Part shown: positions 55,501-64,000 of the stretch, piece after piece | Layout of the letters: the number at the start of each line of letters is the position of its first letter | Position numbering within the stretch: the stretch's first letter is position 1 | Origin: Isoetes taiwanensis | Lineage: Eukaryota > Streptophyta > Lycopodiopsida > Isoetales > Isoetaceae | NCBI GenBank assembly: GCA_021234155.1 | Contig: JAJEKV010000034.1 | Span: forward strand, 6,990,028 to 7,054,027 | Length of the DNA: 64,000 bases | Reading direction: 5' to 3' | Program-made: the position numbers and the translations under genes | Notes under the pieces: model-generated | The model's database searches: none | Told to the model about the DNA's origin: nothing | What the model saw: the letters and a program-made list of their open reading frames with translations, nothing else

Positions 55501-56613
55501 CTACTAGTGGTTCTATAATTTGAACAGTCTGCAATCAAAAACATAAACATGTGTGTGATAAGAGCAAGGTTTGTATCTGCCGTAGACGTTTCTCCTCCCA
55601 TTATATACCTCTGCCATATTCTTTGTTTTCAATGCAGGTGGAGGCAATGCCTCTGTCTGAAAAAATCACATTCTAAACAAGGAAAACCAATTACTTACTT
55701 GTGCCAGTGTTATCTCAGTCTGCCTTTTTTTCGTCAATTTTACCGATCACTGCAATTGTTGCCCTTTTACATGAACCCTAAAATACAAGCATGTATTCAT
55801 GCCAGTTTCGTCCTTTGAGAGGTTTGTCTTGTTACATTTGCCCTAACCAATTCGAAATGGACAGCCTTCACAAGTCTAGAGATACTTCTGGCGATGTGGC
55901 TGCATCATAAATCATAAACATGGCACCAACAGCATCATCCCATATAAAAGTATAGACAGATCATGCATTCAAATAAAAAAACGGCTCATTCCAAAACAAT
56001 AGCTATGCCTAATTTGTGTCATCTTTTCTCTAGAGATGAAGGAAGCCAGCCTGCCGACCAAGCTGTCCGGATTTGTACCAGATTCTCTGGAGATGAAAGA
56101 AGCCAGCCTGTCGACCAAGCACAGCCAGCACAACCTTCCTGCATTTTAACTGTAGCCTTTTGTGTGCAAGCATAGTGCAGCCTGAATCTAAAAATAATAG
56201 CCCCTAAATGAAAACTCAATTGGAACATGCATGATCTTGATGTGTGCATAACAACCACCGTCGGATTGTTTAAGCAAAAAAAAAAAATCAACGGTCCAAA
56301 AAGGGCGCAGTCTATAAATACTATTTAGATGTCTCCATGAATACAATGCCAAAATCATAGGAAAACCATATGGAAAAACGTATAAAACTACAAAAATAAC
56401 CCCCTGTTATTGTGCGATATATTCACATGGGTTATGTTGATCTCCGATTTTATCAGAGGTCATGAAGGATTCTCTATAAACTTTTAAATGCCCTAAATTT
56501 AATGCATCACACATCCAAAAATTTGATATGTCATGTATTTATAAGCATAGGCCATGTAAATAGAATGTATGCAATGGGAATCATATCATATACGTCGCCA
56601 AGAACTTTCTCGT
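55501..56613. other. No gene; short 60-bp duplication
   Basis: 56,028-56,130 holds two near-copies of a unit containing GATGAAGGAAGCCAGCCTGC and CGACCAAGC. Otherwise only short frames and a poly-A run at 56,275-56,288. Confidence 0.45.
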
Positions 56614-56755
56614 TGGAGAAGAATAGAATAGAATAGAATAGAATTGTTTTTATCATCCACGGAGACCAATCGGCCTATGAGACCCAATACAAAAAGCGCA
56701 GCAGTCACATTACTGCCCCGATTAAAAAACCCCCGCCCCGAAAGGATGGCTTATA
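56614..56755 (-). mobile_element. LINE 3'-end fragment
   Basis: The plus strand starts with (GAATA)n (about 56,617-56,643), then TTTTTATCATCCACGGAGACC, CAATCGGCCTATGAGACCC, and a GC-rich part (ATTAAAAAACCCCCGCCCCG). This is the reverse complement of the 3' end of the LINE at 59.05-59.19 kb, with a different tail pentamer. A related 3'-UTR fragment lies at about 26,440-26,515. Confidence 0.85.
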
Positions 56756-56779
56756 CACTAATGTGTATCTATCTATCTA

Positions 56780-57798
56780 TATATAATACTAAAGCCGAAA
56801 TAAGATGATAGTTTATGCATGATCTTGGTCGTTGATTTTATTGTGTTCTACAACTTTCATTATAATCCGTTAGATTAAAAGCGGTTGGAAAAGGTGCGCC
56901 TGCTTTATTTGGTTTTTTTTTTATCCCTCTTCCCCATTCATTCGATTGGTTTGGTTGGTGATGCATAGCCTTGCAGCATGGTTTTCATGTGAGGGCTCTA
57001 TTCTGGCATTCTCATGCGCAGTTTTGGATTTGTCTACAATCGTTGGGTTCTGTTTAATAATATTCCTGTTTTTGCTCAATTTTTATGGATCAGGCAGCAG
57101 CGTTCTAGGTCGAACCTAATGCTTTGAAGATCCAGCAGAGTAGAAGGCGATGGGTGATATTACATCTTTGGAGATCTCCGTCATCAATGGGATTACCATA
57201 ATTTTGCAGTTGCATCCGTTTCTTCACGTATATTCGCTACCCTTCTGAATTGTTGGTCAAGCACAGAAGGGGGAACTCCATTTGCAAATGTCCAATGCCT
57301 CTGTTGTGCAGATAATTAATTACTCAATCAGGTACTTCATAAAATTGCACCTTTTGCTGCAAAAGGGATCCTATGCAGGGGAAAACTGTATTATCTCCTG
57401 CCATTTTATTCTTGATAACGATCATGTTTTTATGTGCAGCTTTTTGGTGGTATAGTTTCTACTGCTTTTTGGTCGTATAGTTTTTGCTACTTTGGGTATC
57501 GCGGATAAAGCAGTACATTACTACATCAATTGATACAAACAGATTCAGATAGCTCTCATAGCAGGCATGCAAGAGCACTTGAAATAGGCCCATTTAGATT
57601 GATTTTCACTTTGTAATTCTAGAATTATGCAAAGTGTATGATTGATTGGCTTCTCTTTCTGCAGCAGCATCCAGAACTTGAATTGCATCTTGACGTTAAA
57701 ATACTATCTATCTATCTATATTCATGTCTATTTCTCTCTTATGTTATAATTCTAATCAGTTGTTCTCAAAGTGAATCGAATGCCCTATTTGTTACTCC
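56780..57798. other. No gene; right arm of inverted pair at the left edge
   Basis: The region begins with CTATCTATATATAATACTAA followed by AGCCGAAATAAGATGATAG, the partner of 54,504-54,556. Beyond that no protein frame or RNA gene is evident. CTAT repeats occur at 57,702-57,720. Confidence 0.4.
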
Positions 57799-57799
57799 T

Positions 57800-59195
57800 A
57801 GCTTACCTCCTAGCTTACACACCAGCAGACATGCAACGACATCTCGATGCCCTGGACACATTCTGCCAAGCGACTGATATGTGTGTCAACCTGGCCAAGA
57901 CTAAGGTGGTTTTCATATCATCCTCACGTCAGGCGAAGATCCCCTCCTTCAGCTACCGAGGGCAGAATGTGGAAGTAGCATCCACATACAAATATTTGGG
58001 AGTGGAGTTTCCTTCTACTATGCACTGGGACACATCCATACGACTACGAGTGACGGCGGGCTGGAAGGCACTATATGCAATGCAAAACAATAGTCATAGA
58101 GCGGAGTTGTAAGATTGGGCCCGTCAGTCACACCTGTTCAAGGTCTTAGTGGAGCCTGTCCTTTTATATGGGGTTGAAGTATGGGGCCCAGTAGTATCCC
58201 TCGCTACTTGGAATGACTTGAAGCAGGTGCAGAAAGCCTTCTTGGTACGAGCACTAGGGGTGAAGTCCATAGTCCCATATCAAATTCTACTGCCGGAGAC
58301 GGGATTCTTGCCTCTTCAGAGGGTGGCCCTTGATCGCCACATTGTCTATTTTCAGAAGTTGGTCAATATGGACGATGATCGTCTCCCTAACCTAGCTTAT
58401 ATCATGGCAATAGGGTCGCAATGCCTCAAGGCCTGTTGGAGGGAAAATAGAGCTCAATGGTTGGCTAGATGGAATGTGCAGGAGCACAGGTGCATACATG
58501 TGTAAACAGAGGCAGATCGCCATAGTTTGAGGCAATATCTTGATGCTTGCTTCCTCAGCAAGCTTTGGGATGCCAGTGCCCTTGAACATGTCAAAATAGC
58601 ACACTACCAGCGCCACATAAATCCCACATTAGAATGAGGCCCGCAATGCTACCTGCGTACCCACTTGCCCATGAAAAGGCGCAGACTCATTGCCTCCATT
58701 CGCACAGGGGCACATCATCTTCGAATTGAGACCGACAGATGGATTGGTGAGCCACACCAGGACAGACTCTGTCAATGCTGCCAAATGGGAGTCATTGAGG
58801 ATGAATCTCATACCCTTCAAAGTTGCCCAGCATATGATCAAATCCGGACGCGCTATACTGAGTTGGTCAGGCCTAGCCAGCCGCTACATGTGAGATTGAG
58901 CACGACGTCCGTATGGGTGCTGGGATCATACCTTCAGGAGGTTATGGACATGCGAGATCAGCTATGTCCTCGGGCACACACTTGACATGTATATATACAT
59001 TTATTTTATTATGATTTATATATGTACAGTTTGACAGCATTCTTATTACTGCCACGGTTTTTCCCTCGAAAACCCTTCGGGGCGGGGGTTTTTCTAACCC
59101 GGACAGTAATAAGTTTGCTGCGCTGCTTCTGGGTCCCATAGGCCGATTGGTCTCAGTGGACGATAAAAATTCATTCTTATTCTTATTCTTCTTTT
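57800..59195 (+). mobile_element. 5'-truncated LINE with complete 3' end
   Basis: Begins just after the catalytic part of the reverse transcriptase and ends with a GC-rich 3'-UTR hairpin (CGAAAACCCTTCGGGGCGGG at about 59,070), GGCCGATTGGTCTCAGTGGA, CGATAAAAATTCATTC and (TTCTTA)n to about 59,193. This copy supplies the reference 3' end for the family scattered in the window. Confidence 0.85.
57810..58985 (+). pseudogene. LINE ORF2, post-RT part and zinc knuckle
   Basis: Reads ADMQRHLDALDTFCQATDMC, VNLAKTKVVFISSSRQAKIP, YKYLGVEFPSTMHWDTSIRL. After a TAA at about 58,110 it continues VLLYGVEVWGPVVSLATWND, VQKAFLVRALGVKSIVPYQI and LVNMDDDRLPNLAY. After further stops it has HHLRIETDRWIGEPHQDRL, CQCCQMGVIEDESHTLQSC and PAYDQIRTRY, the same C-terminal knuckle as in the 15.6-19.0 kb LINE. 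At least three stops show it is dead. The layout of thumb region, connecting region and CCHC is that of plant non-LTR elements. Confidence 0.82.
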
Positions 59196-59334
59196 GCACT
59201 GGATCTGCGATCGCCGAGCTACAGTGATCGGGAGGCAAACAATTATTGAAGAGGCATTTGGCGGTCAGTTGTTTGAGACTGACTTTCACAAAACAAGTGG
59301 CCTTAACCTTAGTGGACTCTTGTGTGTAAAGAGA

Positions 59335-59958
59335 GAGTCGTCGTTTTTTGGTTATCACTACAGGAGTACTTATAACTAGTTATCAGAAGGAGTACTGAGA
59401 AATAATTATCAGTACTATTTCACCCATATAAGCTCGATATAGGTCTTTGCCTCGCCTGATAATAAAAAATGTGTGGCCTCTATTATACATACTCGACTTT
59501 GGTACGTAAGGCCTTGGCCCTAGCGGACCTCGGCCTTATGTGTTAAATGTCTGGCCTCGGACATACAACCTCGGTCACACATTTTTTATTATTAACCTCG
59601 GCCAGACCCAAAACCTTATCTTATCGGACCCTTGTGTATAAAAAGAGAATTATGTTTTTTGGTTATCACTATTAGGACTAGAGGAGTACTGATAACTAAT
59701 TATCAGTACTATTGTACTGGAGGAGTACTGATAACTAATTATCAATACTATTTCACCCATACAAGCTCGATAGGGTGGTTATCGATCTTTGCCTCGACTG
59801 ATAACAAAAGACGTGTGGCCTTGGTTGTACGTTCTCGGCCAGACATTTGGCACGTAAGGCCTTGGCCTTACATGTCAAATGTCTGGCCTCGGACGTATAG
59901 CCTCGGCTACGCATTTTTGGTTATCAGCCTCGGCCAGACCGATAACCTTGCCTTGATA
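59335..59958. repeat. Tandem duplication upstream of the MITE, unit about 310 bp
   Basis: Units at about 59,335-59,632 and 59,635-59,958 share GTTTTTTGGTTATCACTA, AGTACTATTTCACCCATA, ACGTAAGGCCTTGGCC, AATGTCTGGCCTCGGAC and CCTCGGCCAGACC. Smaller internal repeats (GGAGTACTGATAACTA) occur in the second unit. CCTCGG/CCGAGG words recur about ten times. Confidence 0.75.
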
Positions 59959-59978
59959 CACCCAATTCAAATAGTAAA

Positions 59979-60687
59979 TTCAAGGGAAAAACTCCAAAAT
60001 ATCCTTATGTTTTGCTAAAATTAACAAAATGCCCCTAGTTTTGGGGGTATTTTTATGGAAATGACTATAACTTTTTTTGTAATGATCCAAATGGGAATGT
60101 GTTTTTCAGATCTATTGTAGATCTTTCCATCAAAGGCAGGATCACTTAAATCGGAGTCCGAAATCACAAGTTATGGTCTTGTAAATATCTCCTAAATCTG
60201 TACAACTTTCTTGTGTATTAAAAATAACATATAAATCTCTCCTAAATTTGTACAACTTTCTCGTGTATTAAAAATAACATAACTTAAGATTTTGAACTCT
60301 GATTCTCGAGATCTTAACTTTGATGGAAAGATCTCATCCTCCTCTTTCATTCATCTGAAGGACACATTCCTTCGGACTATCGCAAAAAAATTACGATCAT
60401 TTCCTAAAAAATACCCTAAAAACCAGGGCGTTTTTGGCAATTTTAGAAAAACAAGCCAGAAGACATTAGAACAGGGGAAGCGCGGGATGCAGGAAACAAG
60501 GCAAGCGGAGGTGACGTTTCACAATAATTAATTTTCTAAGCTGTTCTTTCGCATAGATCGAAATCTAATGGTACAAAAGAAGCCAAGTCATTTTTCCTTA
60601 CACCTAGATAGGCTAGGCTTCAAGATAATGTGACACCCAGGGCTATGCTGTTTGGCTAACCATAAGGGTATTTTGGAGTTTTTCCTA
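59979..60687. mobile_element. MITE with TIRs and 15-bp target duplication
   Basis: The left terminus carries GGGAAAAACTCCAAAATATC and CTTATG. The right terminus, read inward, carries AGGAAAAACTCCAAAATACC and CTTATG. The flanks are the identical AATTCAAATAGTAAA (59,964-59,978 and 60,688-60,702), part of which may be chance extension of a shorter Mutator-type 9-10-bp duplication. There is no transposase inside; the interior has paired words such as AATCTCTCCTAAATTTG. It inserted 50 bp upstream of the CTF18 start codon. Confidence 0.8.
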
Positions 60688-60728
60688 AATTCAAATAGTA
60701 AAATTGTTAAACTGGCCAGTATTATAAA

Positions 60729-60736
60729 ATTGGCGG
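60729..60736 (+). promoter_or_regulatory. E2F-type site upstream of CTF18
   Basis: ATTGGCGG fits the plant E2F consensus WTTSSCSS and lies 17 bp before the ATG of a DNA-replication gene, a class commonly under E2F control. It lies between the MITE and the start codon, so the insertion did not remove it. Confidence 0.5.
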
Positions 60737-60752
60737 GAGAAGCAGTCCGGCA

Positions 60753-63700
60753 ATGGAGGCGCCTCTCGATGACGAGCTCGAATGGATGGCGATCCAGGAG
60801 CTTGTTCCTCAACAAGAGCAAGAGGAGGATGATAACGACTATATGCATCCTGGTATATGGAGCCTCTTTCCATTTTTCATTAAATTTATTACGTGTATTG
60901 ATGCAACAGAGACTGGGTCACTGGTCAGTTCTTTCTGAAGATGCAAAAATCGATGCTGAGAAGGATATTTCTATATGCCCACCACAATTTGAAGAATGCG
61001 AGAAAACTGTGGACGAAGATGGTCCTTCTTTTCATGTTTCTGATGTTGTAGCCTATCCGAGTTTCAGCAAGTTGCCACACCGACAGGCTGCTGCCATCTC
61101 AGGAGAGTACATTCCAATAACCGGTCTTTCAGGTGAGCGCGTTTATGCAGAACTGATTCGGCCTACTGTCGAGATTTCTCAGAGTTTTGACATCAGGAAA
61201 ACCAAAGGTATGGAGAAAATGATTTACGTTGCCACTCACATGGAGTATAATAGATTTCAATGTACGAACCTTTTCAGGAATGCTTTTATCTCAACCCATT
61301 GATGTTATGCTTGAGCAAGCTCATACCCAGCAGTATGAAAAAGTATGTGATATAAATCTTAAACTGAGATTTGCAGGAAAACGAAGAACGTAGATTTTAT
61401 GCGCTAATCTCGTCTGGTCTTGTATGTCCTCCAGATACTTAGTAATCTTACGGGGAACCACGATGTAGAGGTCCCAAGTTCTGAAGTGCACGAAAAATTA
61501 TGGGTAGATAAGTATGCTCCCAAGTCATTTGCAGAGCTCCTTAGTGATGAGCACACAAACAGAGAGGTAACTACTCATGGGTACCTGCTTATATTAATAT
61601 TTGGTGATTGATATGTGCTCGTTTAAAGGTTTTGGGATGGCTCAAGCAATGGGATCCTTGTGTTTATGGTACACAAAGGTTGTCAACTTCGTCAGAAGTA
61701 TTGTCAGCATTACATTGTAAGACCATTACAACTCAAGCTAATTCAGCTAGCCGGAGGCCTTTTTCAAAGAGTTTTCCTGCTGGCAGTCAAAGCTCGGTTC
61801 AAGAGTTCAGAGTCAAAGGTAGCATGACCAGAACACCAACTGCAAGGAAATCTTATAGCAGCAGTAATGGTTCACAGCATGGCAGGCCTGATGAAAAGGT
61901 AAACTGCTCTTTGTCTACAAAGAAGTTATGTCATAATTGACAAATAACGCATGCTTTATAGGTCCTCCTTTTGTGTGGGCCACCAGGACTCGGAAAAACC
62001 ACATTAGCACATGTTGCGGCAAATCATTGTGGCTATCATGTTGTTGAGGTAACACAAGCCGTGATTAATTGTTTTTGTATTTGCAGCATAGTTAGACCAG
62101 TATATGATTTGAGTTGCAGATTAATGCGAGCGATGACCGGATTGGTGCTACATTTCAAGGGAAAATACTGGATGCTGTCCAGATGAAGTCTGTTATGGGA
62201 AACTCTAAGCCTAATTGTCTGGTTAGCATGTAAAAATGCTTATTTTACCATATAATATCATTTCTTGGTTCTCTCTTTTTAACGCTCACCCCTTTTAATT
62301 TTAAGGTGATTGATGAGATTGATGGTGCTTTTGGAGGGGCAGAAGGGAAGGGTGCAATTAACTTCCTTTTAGAGATGGTAAGATAGACTAAACTCGCCTT
62401 GTACAGATGCTCATTCAAATGACTATGACTTCTCAAGAAACAAACGTATTTTTTCTGCAGATTAAGGATGATACAAAAGCTATCGATTCAAATGAAGAAT
62501 CTACTGATGATGGAACTATTAAAAGACCACCAAAAAAGAAGAGGCGCTCAACTGTTCAAAAGCTATCGAGACCTGTATTGAACATCCCTTAAAAAATCAC
62601 AAATGCACATCTGAATGTGTCTTTAAAGCATGTCAAATTAGGAAGCTTAAAAGTTCCTTTTTGCGTGTTTTTGGTTGGATTCATTTGAAGAAGGTACTAA
62701 AGTTCTGAAATGCAGATTATTTGTATTTGCAATGATCTTTATGCGCCTGTTTTGAGGTCATTGCGGCAAGTTGCAAGGTGCTTATGCATTTAATTGCTGG
62801 ATTAAAATGGTTCCTCAAGCTTTGTATATAAACGAAACGAAAACAAATGTTATGCAGGGTACACACTTTTGCAACACCTAGTGCAAGCAGGGTGGTGACA
62901 AGGTGTGCATGATTTTTAACTCATGCAAAGTTTTTTACTATTATGATAAAGAGCTTCAAGTATAGATTGGCATATTGGACATTTGACTGCCATGCAAAAT
63001 GGTGGCCTCATGTTGGAAAGTGAGAGTTTATCCTGGCTTAAGGATTTTGACAATGTCCAATAAATAAATGGATGAATTTAATTTTGGAACACAAAAACAG
63101 GGATTGCGTGAACCTTGCCACATGCTGTAACAATAGTGTATATGCCAAGACTGCTGCACGTATGTCGAAGCTGACATTCATCACAATAGCGCATTTCGGC
63201 CTCCCAACTAGGTGTTAGACTTGTGGTCGTCCTATGATATGGCAACTTCATCACTGTCGATCTGACCTGGCCACATGCTGTAAGAATAGTATATAGGCCA
63301 AGTCTGCTGAGCACTTCTGTTGAAGCTAACATTCATCACCCATAGCACATTTCCAGCCTCCCAGCTAGTGTTGGATTATGGTCGCTTATGATAGCATCTT
63401 CATCCGAGATTGCAGTGCCAATTTATCTGGCTGGTTAGAATGCCAAATAAACAGATGTAGTCATTATAACACTTGGGGCGGTAAGAGATTGTAAACAGCA
63501 ATTTGTTTTGAAGCACTATGCATCAAGACCAGTAATTATGTTATCAACTGTACAATGCCTGCAACAACGTGCGTGAGATTGATTACACCCTTCAGATTGT
63601 GATGCTAGACTGTTTAGCACATATAAAACCCATCCCTCCTTGATGCATACAATTATCACGAATGTTTTTTTATGCTTCAGAGCTCTGCTTCGAAAGCCTC

Positions 63701-63921
63701 AACCACAGAGCATGCTGAAGGAGTATGTAATATGAATGATATTTGGTCTTATAGTTATAGATGTTAATGCATCCTTATTTTCTTTCTCACCTAGCATATA
63801 TAGTATTTCTAATAGATCAGGACATTCTCTATTTATTTGCAAACTAGGCTGCAAAGTATTTGTAATTTGGAGGGACTCAGAGCAAACCCGCGTGCTTTAT
63901 CTGCCCTTGTTGAGCATACAG
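60753..63921 (+). CDS. CTF18: CTF18, large subunit of the Ctf18-RFC clamp loader (5' part)
   Basis: Twelve exons fit in phase: 60753-60852, 60929-61207, 61278-61342, 61435-61566, 61629-61898, 61962-62048, 62120-62221, 62306-62377, 62461-62574, 62716-62777, 62858-62902 and 63848-63921. The gene then leaves the window. The product has an acidic start (MEAPLDDELEWMAIQELVPQ), then VAYPSFSKLPHRQAAAISGE and YIPITGLSGERVYAEL, the RFC box LWVDKYAPKSFAELLSDEHT, a Ser-rich linker, Walker A LLLCGPPGLGKTTLAHVA, INASDDR, Walker B VIDEIDGAFGG, a basic nuclear-localisation-like RPPKKKRR, ICICNDLYAPVLRSLRQVAR, and LQSICNLEGLRANPRALSAL. This order matches plant CTF18. With RFC2-5, DCC1 and CTF8 it loads PCNA for leading-strand synthesis and sister-chromatid cohesion in the nucleus. 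The start is the first ATG in a conserved acidic exon. No stop or frame break was found. Splice sites are GT-AG, one donor being GTTAGC. Confidence 0.93.
62903..63847 (+). other. Long CTF18 intron with an internal duplication
   Basis: 945 bp between exons of 45 and 74 bp. It contains two related units of about 150 bp (about 63,105-63,250 and 63,255-63,400, sharing GCCACATGCTGTAA, ACATTCATCAC and CCTCCCA-CTAG). Other introns of the gene are 62-141 bp, so this one has been enlarged by repeats. No separate gene is seen in it. Confidence 0.7.
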
Positions 63922-64000
63922 GTAGCAGTCCACTTTCTTCATATTCATTCTCGTATTTGGTGGCTTTAATTTGTTTTCATCATTGTCAAGTGCAGAATGT

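Noticed and set aside
63680-63735. An extra CTF18 exon (SSASKASTTEHAEG-like)
   Set aside because: It has an acceptor-like CAG, but including it would break the phase between the 62,858 and 63,848 exons, which join perfectly to the family sequence.

Overview
This window looks like nuclear DNA of a land plant with a large, repeat-rich genome. One intron-containing host gene, CTF18, is clearly readable at the right edge. Nearly everything else is nested transposable elements and their debris: hAT, Ty3/gypsy of a Tat-like type, LINEs, a DUF7869-type DDE transposase, a MITE, and possible Helitron ends. A fern or another non-seed plant (or a gymnosperm) is my guess from gene density and element types; nothing in the sequence proves it. 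There are no rRNA genes, tRNA genes that I could fold, CRISPR arrays or bacterial-style operons.

Layout. 0.1-0.9 kb: a broken unrecognised gene (minus strand) with a TATA box and a LINE-tail insertion. 2.3-8.6 kb: a 2.5-kb non-coding segment present twice in tandem, the second copy carrying a 5'-truncated LINE. 8.8-15.6 kb: a decayed multi-exon gene on the minus strand, ending in an FCP1/NLI-type HAD phosphatase domain. Its last exon is split by a 3,777-bp hAT element with a perfect 8-bp target duplication. 15.6-19.0 kb: a 5'-truncated LINE with endonuclease, reverse transcriptase and zinc-knuckle pieces. 19.0-25.6 kb: a Ty3/gypsy element on the minus strand with a 2.6-kb LTR, an extra archaeal-type RNase H placed before the reverse transcriptase, and a deleted integrase core. 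26.3-30.3 kb: a 4-kb insertion, recognisable because its empty site is present at 5.3 kb; it holds a coiled-coil ORF and a three-unit tandem SINE-like array inside one target duplication.

31.8-51.9 kb is bracketed by an inverted 30-bp hairpin motif. It contains the two complementary halves of one DUF7869-type transposase, each next to a long polypurine tract, in circularly permuted order. Between them lie an acidic-protein ORF, an array of GC-centred palindromes, the 5' half of a LINE with ORF1, a gypsy integrase tail, an HNH-like gene fragment, a folylpolyglutamate-synthase-like exon, and a second 2.6-kb LTR inverted relative to the first. 52-57 kb is mainly tandem duplications, a gypsy integrase zinc-binding fragment and LINE 3' ends. 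57.8-59.2 kb is another 5'-truncated LINE. 60.0-60.7 kb is a MITE with TIRs and a 15-bp target duplication, sitting between upstream repeats and a short CTF18 promoter that keeps an E2F-type site. CTF18 then runs off the right edge.

The common thread is a LINE family whose 3' end reads GTGGACGATAAAA followed by a short tandem tail that differs at each locus. Remnants of it, some only about 35-40 bp long, are scattered through the window, including two inside reading frames that they leave open.
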